Shown in pieces: positions 6,977 through 14,670 of a stretch of DNA of 45,330 nt. Under the pieces are notes generated by a model, which saw nothing but the letters and a program-made list of their open reading frames with translations, made no database searches and was not told the origin of the DNA. The number at the start of each line of letters is the position of its first letter. Positions within the stretch are counted from its first letter, which is position 1. The position numbers were made by a program, and so were the translations under genes. The DNA comes from JALZDI01 sp965653225 (GTDB taxonomy: Bacteria > Actinomycetota > Actinomycetes > Propionibacteriales > Nocardioidaceae): assembly GCA_965653225.1 (NCBI GenBank), contig CBFGZI010000017.1, positions 1 through 45,330 of the forward strand. Reading direction: 5' to 3'.

Positions 6977-8128
6977 ATGACGCAGACCCAGCCCCAGTCT
7001 CAGGCACAGTCCCACGGGACCGCGCTCCCGCTGGTGTTCGACGAGCCCCGCGGGCGCAAGAGGCCACCGCGGCACCTCGCCGACCTCAGCCTCGCCGAGC
7101 GGCGGACGGCCGTCGAGTCGGCGGGACTGCCGGGCTTTCGCGCCAACCAGGTGTCGACCCACTACTTCGGCCGGCTGGTCACCGACCCGCAGCAGATGAC
7201 CGACCTGCCCGCCGGCGTCCGCGACACCCTGGTCGAGCAGCTGATGCCGGCGCTGCTGACACCGGTGCACAGCCTCGACTGCGACCGCGGCGCCACGGTG
7301 AAGACCCTGTGGCGGCTGTTCGACGGCGCGCTGGTCGAGTCGGTGCTGATGCGCTACCCCGGGCGCACCACCATGTGCGTCTCGTCGCAGGCGGGGTGCG
7401 GCATGGCCTGCCCGTTCTGCGCCACCGGCCAGGGCGGGCTGCAGCGCAACATGTCCGCGGCCGAGATCGTCGAGCAGGTCGTGGTGGGCGCGCGGGCGCT
7501 GGCCCGCGGCGAGGTGGCCGGCGGTCCGGGCCGCGTCTCCAACGTCGTGTTCATGGGCATGGGCGAGCCGATGGCCAACTACAAGGCGCTGATGTCGGCC
7601 GTACGCCGCATCACCTCACCGGCACCCGAGGGCCTGGGCATCTCCGCGCGCGGCGTCACGGTGTCCACCGTCGGGCTGGTGCCGCGGATGCGCGAGCTGG
7701 CGACCGAGGGGCTGCCCGTGACACTGGCGCTGTCGCTGCACGCGCCCGACGACGAGCTGCGTGACGAGCTGGTGCCGGTCAACACCCGCTGGAAGGTGCA
7801 CGAGGCCGTCCAGGCGGCCTACGAGTACGCCGAGCACACCGGCCGCCGGGTCTCCATCGAGTACGCGCTGATCAAGGACATCAACGACCAGGCCTGGCGG
7901 GCCGACCTGCTCGCCGACGTGCTCCACGCGCACGGCCGCGGCTGGGTGCACGTCAACCTGATCCCCCTGAACCCCACGCCCGGCTCGAAGTGGACCGCGT
8001 CGCGGCCCGAGGACGAGCGCGAGTTCGTCCGCCGGCTCGAGGCGGCCGGGGTGCCCACGACGGTGCGCGACACCCGCGGCCGCGAGATCGACGGCGCCTG
8101 CGGCCAGCTGGCCTCGCGCGAGGCCTGA
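6977..8128 (+). CDS. rlmN: Dual-specificity 23S rRNA/tRNA adenine-C2 methyltransferase
   Basis: Radical SAM methyltransferase modifying A2503 of 23S rRNA (and A37 of some tRNAs), 383 residues. The cluster-binding motif CGMACPFC gives C141, C145 and C148. C375 (DGACGQL) is the conserved C-terminal Cys that becomes methylated. Other family marks are VVFMGMGEPMANY and SLHAPDDELRDELVP. The ATG at 6977 precedes a Gln/Ser-rich leader of about 15 residues. It is convergent with the RIO-type kinase gene, with a 15-bp gap. Confidence 0.95.
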   Translation: MTQTQPQSQAQSHGTALPLVFDEPRGRKRPPRHLADLSLAERRTAVESAGLPGFRANQVSTHYFGRLVTDPQQMTDLPAGVRDTLVEQLMPALLTPVHSLDCDRGATVKTLWRLFDGALVESVLMRYPGRTTMCVSSQAGCGMACPFCATGQGGLQRNMSAAEIVEQVVVGARALARGEVAGGPGRVSNVVFMGMGEPMANYKALMSAVRRITSPAPEGLGISARGVTVSTVGLVPRMRELATEGLPVTLALSLHAPDDELRDELVPVNTRWKVHEAVQAAYEYAEHTGRRVSIEYALIKDINDQAWRADLLADVLHAHGRGWVHVNLIPLNPTPGSKWTASRPEDEREFVRRLEAAGVPTTVRDTRGREIDGACGQLASREA

Positions 8129-8143
8129 CGCCCGCGGGGAGGC

Positions 8144-9019
8144 TCAGCCGCCGAACGCCTCGGCCAGCAGGTCGCCGAACAGCTCGTGCTCGTCGGCGTC
8201 GAGGCCGCGCCCGGCGAACCACGCGCAGACGTTGTGGCAGTCGCGCATCAGGAACTCCATGCCCTGCGGGTTCCCGACGATGTCCACCACCTGCGGCAGG
8301 TCGATCAGGACGAGCTCGTCGCCACGGACCAGGATGTTGTAGGGCGAGAGGTCGCCGTGCGCCCAGCCCATCCGGGCCAGCACGGCCATCGCGTCGCGTA
8401 CCTGCTCGAAGTACTCGACGAGGTCGGCGGCGCGCGGCCGGGTGCGGGCGAGCCGGGGAGCCGGCAGGCCGTCGACCTCGACGAACTCCATCAGCAGCTC
8501 GGTGCCGTCGATCTGCACCGGGTACGGCACGGGGAGGCCCGCCGACCACAGCATCGACAGCGCGCCGAACTCGGCCTGGGCCCACTGCCCGGCGGCGACC
8601 GCGCGGCCGTGCGCGGTGCCCTTGGCCATGGCCCGTGCGTCCCTGCTGCGCCGGGTGCGCCGGCCCTCGACGTAGCTGGCGCTGCGGTGGAAGGAACGGT
8701 GCGCCTCGCTGCGGTAGTGCTTGGCCGCGAGGAGGCTGACCCGGTCGTCGTCACCGGGTACGGCGCGCTCGACGAGGAAGACGTCGGCCTCCTTGCCGGT
8801 CTTGATGATGCCGAGCTCGGTGTCGACCGCCGCCTGCTCGGTCACCACCCAGGGTGGCCTGGGCTCGGGGCCGCGGCAGCCGCGTTCAACCGCCGTCCAG
8901 GTGGACCAGCGCCGGTTGCCGTCGGGGTCGTCGAGCGCGTGGAAGTCGAAGTCGAAGATCGAGGCGAGCGCGTGCTCAGCCGAAGAGCCCTCGCGGGGTT
9001 TGGAGACGTCGTGCGACAT
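8144..9019 (-). CDS. RIO1-family atypical serine kinase
   Basis: RIO-type protein kinase homologue, 291 residues. It has the RIO glycine loop GIIKTGKEADV (residues 70-80), ATP-binding K100 (LLAAKHY), catalytic loop HGDLSPYN (D223, N228) and metal-binding D240 (LIDLPQ). Eukaryotic and archaeal RIO kinases act in small-subunit ribosome maturation. Bacterial members have no settled role, so the substrate is unknown. ATG 9019 was chosen because AGGAG lies about 10 nt upstream; an in-frame ATG at 9076 lacks such a site. It is divergent from the acyl-CoA synthetase. Confidence 0.85.
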   Translation of the reverse strand: MSHDVSKPREGSSAEHALASIFDFDFHALDDPDGNRRWSTWTAVERGCRGPEPRPPWVVTEQAAVDTELGIIKTGKEADVFLVERAVPGDDDRVSLLAAKHYRSEAHRSFHRSASYVEGRRTRRSRDARAMAKGTAHGRAVAAGQWAQAEFGALSMLWSAGLPVPYPVQIDGTELLMEFVEVDGLPAPRLARTRPRAADLVEYFEQVRDAMAVLARMGWAHGDLSPYNILVRGDELVLIDLPQVVDIVGNPQGMEFLMRDCHNVCAWFAGRGLDADEHELFGDLLAEAFGG

Positions 9020-9172
9020 CGGTGGTTGTGCTCCTGAGGTGAGAGGGTGCGGGGTCGAGGACAGCCCGCAGGACACTGGTGGACATCTCGACGCCTCCTC
9101 TCAGCTGGAGCGGCCGGGTCGCCGCGCTGCGGTCTCAGGGTGCTCTCTTCACATCGCGCCCCGCAACCGGTT

Positions 9173-9178
9173 TATGTT
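9173..9178 (+). promoter_or_regulatory. -10 element of a probable leaderless transcript (prpE)
   Basis: TATGTT lies 6 bp before the ATG at 9185, placing the expected start of transcription on the A of the start codon. GGAG occurs inside the same 6-bp spacer, so a short leader with a Shine-Dalgarno sequence is the alternative. Confidence 0.45.
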
Positions 9179-9184
9179 GGAGCG

Positions 9185-11071
9185 ATGGGTGCCTACCGCG
9201 ACGCATACGAGCAGAGCATCAACGACCCCGAGGCCTTCTGGCGCGAGCAGGCGGCGCTGGTGGACTGGGCACGCAAGCCGCAGCGGATCCTCGACGACTC
9301 GAACCCGCCGTTCTACCGCTGGTTCCCCGACGCCCGGCTGAACACCTGCTACAACGCGTTGGACCGGCACGTCGTCGACGGTCGCGGCGACCAGGCGGCG
9401 CTGGTCTACGACAGCCCGGTGACCGAGCGGCAGAAGACCTACACCTACTCCGAGCTGCTGGAGCAGGTGGCGGCGTTCGCCGGGGCCCTGCGCCAGCTCG
9501 GTGTCGGCCGCGGCGACCGGGTCGTCATCTACATGCCGATGATCCCCGAGGCCGTGATCGCCATGCTCGCCTGCGCGCGGCTGGGCGCGGTCCACTCGGT
9601 GGTGTTCGGTGGCTTCGCCGCCCGCGAGCTCGCGGTCCGCATCGACGACGCCGCACCCAAGGCCGTGGTCTCGGCCTCCTGCGGCATCGAGCCCGGCCGG
9701 GTGGTGGAGTACAAGCCCCTGCTCGACCGCGCCCTCGAGCTGTCTGAGCGCAAGCCCGAGCACTGCGTCGTCGTGCAGCGCGAGGCGTGCCAGGCGCCGC
9801 TGCAGGAGCCGCGCGACCTCGACTGGGACACCGCGATGAAGGCGGGCCGCTCCGACCCCGCCGAGTGCGAGGTCGTGGACGCGACCGACCCGCTGTACGT
9901 GCTCTACACCTCCGGCACCACGGGCCGCCCGAAGGGCATCGTGCGCGACAACGGCGGGCACGCGGTGGCGCTGGCGTGGTCGATGCGCAACATCTACGAC
10001 GTACATCCGGGTGAGGTGTGGTGGACCGCGTCCGACGTCGGCTGGGTGGTCGGCCACTCCTACATCGTGTACGCCCCGCTGCTGGTGGGCGCGACCTCGG
10101 TGCTGTACGAAGGCAAGCCGGTGGGCACGCCCGACGCGGGCGCGTTCTGGCGGGTGATCTCCGAGCACAAGGTGACCGGGTTCTTCACCGCGCCGACCGC
10201 CTTCCGGGCGATCAAGAAGGAGGACCCCGAGGGCACCTTCATCGCCAAGTACGACATCTCGTCACTTCGTACCTTGTTCCTCGCCGGTGAGCGCCTCGAC
10301 CCCGAGACCTACGAGTGGGCGACCCGCCAGCTCGGCATCCCGGTGGTCGACCACTGGTGGCAGACCGAGACCGGCTGGCCGATGGCGGCCAACCTGCGGG
10401 GCCTGGAGCCGATGGAGATCAAGCCCGGCTCGCCCACCGTCCCGGTGCCCGGCTACGACATCCGCATCCTCGCCCCGACGGGTGAGGAGCAGCCGCGCGG
10501 CTCCGAGGGCGCGATCTGCGTGCGGCTGCCGCTGCCTCCCGGCACTCTGCCGACGCTGTGGGGTGACGACGAGCGGTTCGTGTCGTCGTACCTGCGCGAG
10601 TACGACGGCTACTACCTGTCCGGTGACGGCGGCTACCGCGACGAGGACGGGTACATGTTCGTGATGGGGCGCACCGACGACGTCATCAACGTCGCCGGGC
10701 ACCGGCTGTCGACCGGGTCGATGGAGGAGGTGATCGCCCAGCACCCGGCGGTCGCCGAGTGCGCGGTGATCGGTGTCGCCGACCAGATGAAGGGCCAGCT
10801 GCCGCGCGGGTTCGTCGTGCTGAAGGCGGGCGCCGACATCGACCCCGAGAAGCTGGCGTCGGAGATCATCGCCTCGGTGCGCGAGGAGGTCGGGCCGGTG
10901 GCGGCGTTCAAGGACGTCTCCGTCGTGCCCGCGCTGCCGAAGACGCGCAGCGGCAAGGTGCTGCGCAAGACCATGCGCGAGATCGCCGACGGCAAGGACG
11001 CCCCGATGCCCTCGACCATCGAGGACCCCGACGTGATCGACAAGATCCGTCCGGCGCTGCGCCGCGAGTAG
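9185..11071 (+). CDS. prpE: Propionyl-CoA/acyl-CoA synthetase, PrpE (ACSS3) type
   Basis: AMP-forming acyl-CoA ligase of 628 residues, close to the usual PrpE/Acs length. The N-terminal AYEQSINDPEAFWREQA is the acetyl-CoA synthetase N-terminal domain. The adenylate motif YTSGTTGRPKG begins near residue 241, followed by GIVRDNGGHAVALAWSM, more typical of propionyl-CoA synthetases than of Acs. Further motifs are WWQTETGWP, GRTDDVINVAGHR and the C-terminal acetylation-site Lys K591 (KTRSGKVLRKT). It activates short-chain acids, probably propionate, for central metabolism. The ATG at 9185 starts MGAYRDAYEQS. No methylcitrate-cycle gene is adjacent. Acetate as main substrate cannot be excluded. 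Confidence 0.85.
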   Translation: MGAYRDAYEQSINDPEAFWREQAALVDWARKPQRILDDSNPPFYRWFPDARLNTCYNALDRHVVDGRGDQAALVYDSPVTERQKTYTYSELLEQVAAFAGALRQLGVGRGDRVVIYMPMIPEAVIAMLACARLGAVHSVVFGGFAARELAVRIDDAAPKAVVSASCGIEPGRVVEYKPLLDRALELSERKPEHCVVVQREACQAPLQEPRDLDWDTAMKAGRSDPAECEVVDATDPLYVLYTSGTTGRPKGIVRDNGGHAVALAWSMRNIYDVHPGEVWWTASDVGWVVGHSYIVYAPLLVGATSVLYEGKPVGTPDAGAFWRVISEHKVTGFFTAPTAFRAIKKEDPEGTFIAKYDISSLRTLFLAGERLDPETYEWATRQLGIPVVDHWWQTETGWPMAANLRGLEPMEIKPGSPTVPVPGYDIRILAPTGEEQPRGSEGAICVRLPLPPGTLPTLWGDDERFVSSYLREYDGYYLSGDGGYRDEDGYMFVMGRTDDVINVAGHRLSTGSMEEVIAQHPAVAECAVIGVADQMKGQLPRGFVVLKAGADIDPEKLASEIIASVREEVGPVAAFKDVSVVPALPKTRSGKVLRKTMREIADGKDAPMPSTIEDPDVIDKIRPALRRE

Positions 11072-11085
11072 GTCTTCACGCCGGT

Positions 11086-11120
11086 CCATAACCCCGGTTG
11101 CATCGCTTGTGGTTGCGGCC
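11086..11120 (+). repeat. Dispersed structured repeat, end module only
   Basis: CCATAACCCCGG followed by TTGCAT and CGCTTGTGG, 15 bp after the prpE stop. It matches only the 3' end module of the dispersed repeat family, without the CCTCGG stem. It looks like a truncated or decayed copy. The following stretch to about 11280 shows no gene. Confidence 0.55.
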
Positions 11121-11280
11121 TGGCTCAGCCTGCGCGCTGGGACGGTCCCCCGTTTGCTGGTGGTTTCGGTGGTCGGCGGGCTCACTGTGGTCCGTGGTTG
11201 CGTGATGGCAGTGAGAGGAGACGTCGGTCTGGCTCGCGGGCGATGGTGTGCGTTTGCGGCCCTTGAGGACCGGCTCGGCG

Positions 11281-11369
11281 GGCCTTCCCTCGGTGTGTGG
11301 TCCCTTTCCTCGGTGCGTACGCCGAGGAAAGCGCCCATGACCCCCGGTTACATGGCTTGTGGTGCGGCT
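11281..11369 (+). repeat. Dispersed structured repeat, type A, copy 3
   Basis: Contains a perfect 9-bp inverted repeat, TTTCCTCGG (11305-11313) with CCGAGGAAA (11322-11330), preceded by a single CCTCGG (11288-11293). The end module CCCCCGGTTACAT is followed by GGCTTGTGG (11354-11362). It sits between the 3' ends of prpE and the convergent oxidoreductase pseudogene and runs up to the latter's stop codon. Confidence 0.78.
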
Positions 11370-12764
11370 TCAGTGGCCGCCCAGCAGCGGAGCCGCGGCC
11401 GCGGCGAGGCGGCTCGGCCGACCGGTCCAGCGCTCCTCGGCGTCCGCGGCCGTCATCACCCGCAGGGCGGTGTTGATGCCCAGCCAGCGCAGCGGCTCCG
11501 GCTCCCAGCGCGGCGAGCGGTGCCCGACCCAGGGCAGCCGGACGAGGTCGGTGTCGCGGTCGAGCACCAGGTCGGCGAGCGTGCGCCCGGACAGGTTGCT
11601 GGTGCCGACGCCGTCGCCGACGTAGCCGCCGCCCCACGCGAGGCCGGTGTCACGGTCCAGGCCGACCGAGGCGCACCAGTCGCGGGGGACGCCGAGAGGA
11701 CCACCCCAGGCGTGCGTCACCCGCGACCCGGCCACCGCGGGGAACGTCTCCCTCAGCACGCGCCACAGTGACGAGAAAACCCGCATGTCCTGGTCGTACG
11801 CCGGACGCACCCGCGAGCCGAAGTGGTACGGCGCGCCGCGCCCGCCGAAGGCGAACCGGTCGTCGGCGGTGCGCTGGCCGTACACCAGCAGGTGCCGGAA
11901 GTCGGTGAACGTCTCCCGCCGCTCCAGCCCGATCTCGGCCCACACCTGCGGCGGCAGCGGCTCGGTGGCGATCATCAGCGAGTACAGCGGCACCACCCGG
12001 CGGCGTTGCCCGGGCAGCGCGGGCGTGTAGCCCTCGGTCGCCCGGACCACCACGTCGGCCCGGACGTCGCCGGGCGTCGTCCGCACCACGCCCGGCTCGA
12101 GCGTCGTGGCTCGCGTGCCCTCGTACACGACGCCGCCGTGCCGCTCCACCGCGGCGGCGAGTCCACGCACGAGCCGCAGCGGCTGGATGGCAGCGCAGTG
12201 CGGGGTGTAGGTGCCGCCCAGCGCCCCCGCGGCGCGTACGTGCTCGGCCATGCCATCCGGCCCCAGGAGGGCCAGGTCCGACGGCTACGACTGCCACTTC
12301 CGCGCGGTCGAGACCGCGGCCTCGGCGCGGGCCAGCTGGGCGGTCGTCCGCGCCACGGACACGGTCCCGCCCTTGGCGAGGTGGCAGTCGATGCCCTCGC
12401 GCTCGACCACCCGCGCGACCTCGTCCACGGTGGCGCGCATCGCGCGCTGATGGGCCAGCGCGGCCGGGCGGCCGTAGCGGCGGGCGAGCGCGGCCACGCT
12501 CGCCGGGAACAGCGCCGCGCACCAGCCGCCGTTGCGGCCCGAGGCGCCGAACCCCACGGTCTCGGCCTCGACCACCACGACCCGCAGGCCAGGCTGGGAG
12601 GTCAGCAGGTAGTAGGCGGTCCACAGGCCGGTGAACCCGGCACCGACCACGACCACGTCGGCGGACGTGTCCCCGTCGAGGGCGGGCCGCGCTGAGGGGG
12701 CCTCGCCGGCGGTGTCACGCCACAGGGGACGGGCCCCGCTGCTGCTCGGGCCGCGGGAAGGGCT
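11370..12764 (-). pseudogene. FAD-dependent amine/amino-acid oxidoreductase with in-frame amber stop
   Basis: Glycine/D-amino-acid oxidase (DAO) family protein resembling PuuB-type gamma-glutamylputrescine oxidases. The N-terminal half carries the FAD-binding dinucleotide motif VVVVGAGFTGLWTAYYL and GFGASGRNGGW. The C-terminal half has THAWGGPLGVPRDW and YVGDGVGTSNLSGRTLADL. Both halves are in the same frame but are separated by one TAG codon (12285-12287, read as CTA on the given strand), between ARKWQS and PSDLALLGPDG. No frameshift is needed to join them. No ATG, GTG or TTG precedes the FAD motif in frame after the asnC stop; only an internal GTG at 12656 exists. This suggests decay at the 5' end too. 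Alternatives are a sequencing error or amber read-through. Its place beside asnC and potDABC fits polyamine oxidation. Confidence 0.75.
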
Positions 12765-13261
12765 CAGCGCACACCCCAGGAGTAGGTCTGCTTGCGCAGC
12801 TTCAGGTAGACGAACGTCTCGGTGGTGGTGACGCCGGGAATCGCCCGGATGCGCTTGGAGAGGATCTCCAGCAGGTGGTCGTCGCTCTCGCAGACCACCT
12901 CGACCAGCAGGTCGAAGGAGCCGGCGGTGATCACGACGTAGTCGATCTCCTCCATCTCGGCCAGCTTGTCGGACACGGTGCCCAGCTCGCCCTCGACCTT
13001 GATGCCGACCATGGCCTGGCGGTGGAAGCCGAGCTCGAGCGGGTCGGTGACCGCGACGATCTGCATGGCCCCCTGCTCGAGCAGCCGCTGCACCCGCTGC
13101 CGCACCGCGGCCTCCGACAGCCCGACGACCTTGCCGATGGCGGCGTACGGGCGCCGGCCGTCCTGCTGCAGCTGCTCGATGATCGCCTTCGAGACGTCGT
13201 CGAGGTGAGAGCCGTTGCCTCCCTCGCGAGCCGAGGAGGACCGGCCGGATCGGTTGGCCAC
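12764..13261 (-). CDS. Lrp/AsnC-family transcriptional regulator
   Basis: A 165-residue Lrp/AsnC regulator. An N-terminal winged helix-turn-helix (residues about 20-65, LDDVSKAIIEQLQQDGRRPYAAIG then GLSEAAVRQRVQRL) precedes a RAM/AsnC ligand domain (about 80-155). Such proteins bind amino acids or related metabolites and control adjacent catabolic genes. The GTG at 13261 was chosen; reading from 13330 would place coding sequence inside the intergenic operator. Its stop directly abuts the oxidoreductase reading frame. The perfect 11-bp inverted repeat at 13311-13346, between this gene and potD, is a likely autoregulatory operator. Confidence 0.88.
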   Translation of the reverse strand: MANRSGRSSSAREGGNGSHLDDVSKAIIEQLQQDGRRPYAAIGKVVGLSEAAVRQRVQRLLEQGAMQIVAVTDPLELGFHRQAMVGIKVEGELGTVSDKLAEMEEIDYVVITAGSFDLLVEVVCESDDHLLEILSKRIRAIPGVTTTETFVYLKLRKQTYSWGVR

Positions 13262-13310
13262 ACCGTGAATTTTCGCCCGTATGGACACCAAAAGCAACCA
13301 ATGAGCGTCG

Positions 13311-13346
13311 GAATCCGTAGCGTAATCCAATCGTTGCTACGGATTC
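13311..13346. promoter_or_regulatory. Operator candidate between asnC and potD
   Basis: GAATCCGTAGC (13311-13321) and GCTACGGATTC (13336-13346) form a perfect 11-bp inverted repeat with a 14-bp spacer. It lies in an unusually AT-rich gap between the divergent regulator and the importer, 50 bp from the regulator start and 95 bp from potD. AATCCGT half-sites recur upstream of the aminotransferase and saccharopine-dehydrogenase-like genes. Confidence 0.65.
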
Positions 13347-13440
13347 GCTTGTGTGGTCCCAAATGGTTTGAGAGGATCCACGACACCTCATCAAGCCATT
13401 CGCCGTCCCGCACCGGCGGCATCCGTACGGGAGAGCCTCA

Positions 13441-14667
13441 ATGCGCCATCCCCACCCCGCGCCGCCGCCGCCCATGGCCAGGGTCGCGTTCGGCCGCCGT
13501 ACGATGCTGCGTGGCCTGTCCGCGGGCGCGCTCGCGGCAGCCGGCGGCGGGCTGCTGTCGGCCTGCGGCACCCCGGGTGCCCAGCAGACCGCGCAGTCCT
13601 GCCAGGAGAAGGACCTGTCCGCCCAGCAGAAGACGCTGCACTTCTCCAACTGGCCTCTCTACATCGACGAGGCCAAGGTCAAGCGCAACGGCCAGCAGGT
13701 CACGGTCTACCCGACGCTGCAGCAGTTCGAGAAGCAGACCGGCATCGACGTCAGCTACGTCACCGACGTCAACGACAACGCCGAGTTCTTCGGCATCGTC
13801 CGCAACCAGCTCGCCGAGTGCGAGCCGACCGGCCGCGACCTCTTCGTGCTGACCGACTACATGGCGGCCCGGATGGTCGACCTGGGCTGGATACAGACCC
13901 TCGACAAGTCGAAGATGCCCAACGTCGAGGCCAACCTCGCCCCCTCGCTGAAGAGCCCGCCCTGGGACCCCAAGCGCGAGCACGGGATCCCCTGGCAGAG
14001 CGGCCTGACCGGTATCGCCTACAACTCCGCCCTGACCAAGGAGGTCCGCAGCTTCGACGAGCTGCTCACCCGGTCCGACCTCAACGGCCGGATCACGCTG
14101 CTCTCGGAGATGCACGACACCATGCTGTTCATGCTCCTGCTGACCGGCGCCGACCCGGCCAACTTCACCGCGGACCAGTTCGGCCAGGCCGCCGACCGGC
14201 TGCAGAAGTCGGTCGACGCCGGGCAGGTGCGCGCGTTCACCGGCAACGACTACGCGCAGGACCTGGTGAAGGGCAACGTCGTGGCCGCGGAGGCCTGGTC
14301 CGGCGACGTGATCCAGCTGCAGTTCGACAACCCCGACATCAAGTTCGTGGTGCCGGAGGAGGGGCTGTCGCTGTGGAGCGACAACATGCTGGTCCCCAAC
14401 CGCGCGACCCACAGGGCCAACGCGGAGAAGCTGATGAACTACTACTACGACCCGGCGGTGGCCGCCCGGCTGGCCGCGTGGGTGAACTACATCTGCCCGG
14501 TCAAGGGCGCGCAGGACGAGATGACCAAGATCGACGCGAGCCTGGCCGACAACCAGCTGATCTTCCCCGACGACAAGATGCTGTCAAACGCCTACACGAT
14601 GCGGGCGCTCTCGGAGCAGGAGGAGCAGAACTTCCAGGCGCAGTTCGCCCAGGTAACCGGGGCCTGA
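13441..14667 (+). CDS. potD: Spermidine/putrescine-type ABC transporter substrate-binding lipoprotein
   Basis: PotD-like periplasmic-type binding protein, 408 residues, anchored as a lipoprotein. The N-terminus has a twin-arginine motif (GRRTMLRG, residues 18-25) and a lipobox LLSAC with Cys42, so Tat export is likely. Mature-protein marks are LHFSNWPLYID, YVTDVNDNAEFF, LFVLTDYMAARM, and YAQDLVKGNVVAAEAWSGD. It captures polyamines or a related cationic amine for PotABC. The ATG at 13441 follows GGGAGAG; ATG 13474 is an alternative. Its stop is 3 bp before potA. Confidence 0.9.
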   Translation: MRHPHPAPPPPMARVAFGRRTMLRGLSAGALAAAGGGLLSACGTPGAQQTAQSCQEKDLSAQQKTLHFSNWPLYIDEAKVKRNGQQVTVYPTLQQFEKQTGIDVSYVTDVNDNAEFFGIVRNQLAECEPTGRDLFVLTDYMAARMVDLGWIQTLDKSKMPNVEANLAPSLKSPPWDPKREHGIPWQSGLTGIAYNSALTKEVRSFDELLTRSDLNGRITLLSEMHDTMLFMLLLTGADPANFTADQFGQAADRLQKSVDAGQVRAFTGNDYAQDLVKGNVVAAEAWSGDVIQLQFDNPDIKFVVPEEGLSLWSDNMLVPNRATHRANAEKLMNYYYDPAVAARLAAWVNYICPVKGAQDEMTKIDASLADNQLIFPDDKMLSNAYTMRALSEQEEQNFQAQFAQVTGA

Positions 14668-14670
14668 CCG

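Noticed and set aside
13262..13330. Upstream ATG start (13330) for the AsnC regulator
   Set aside because: Would encode a leader through the AT-rich operator region; the GTG at 13261 gives the normal family length.
12765..13649. Upstream continuation of the oxidoreductase frame through asnC
   Set aside because: The Arg/Gly/Ala/His-rich product is out of frame with, and on the same strand as, the well-supported asnC gene, and shows no FAD-domain sequence.
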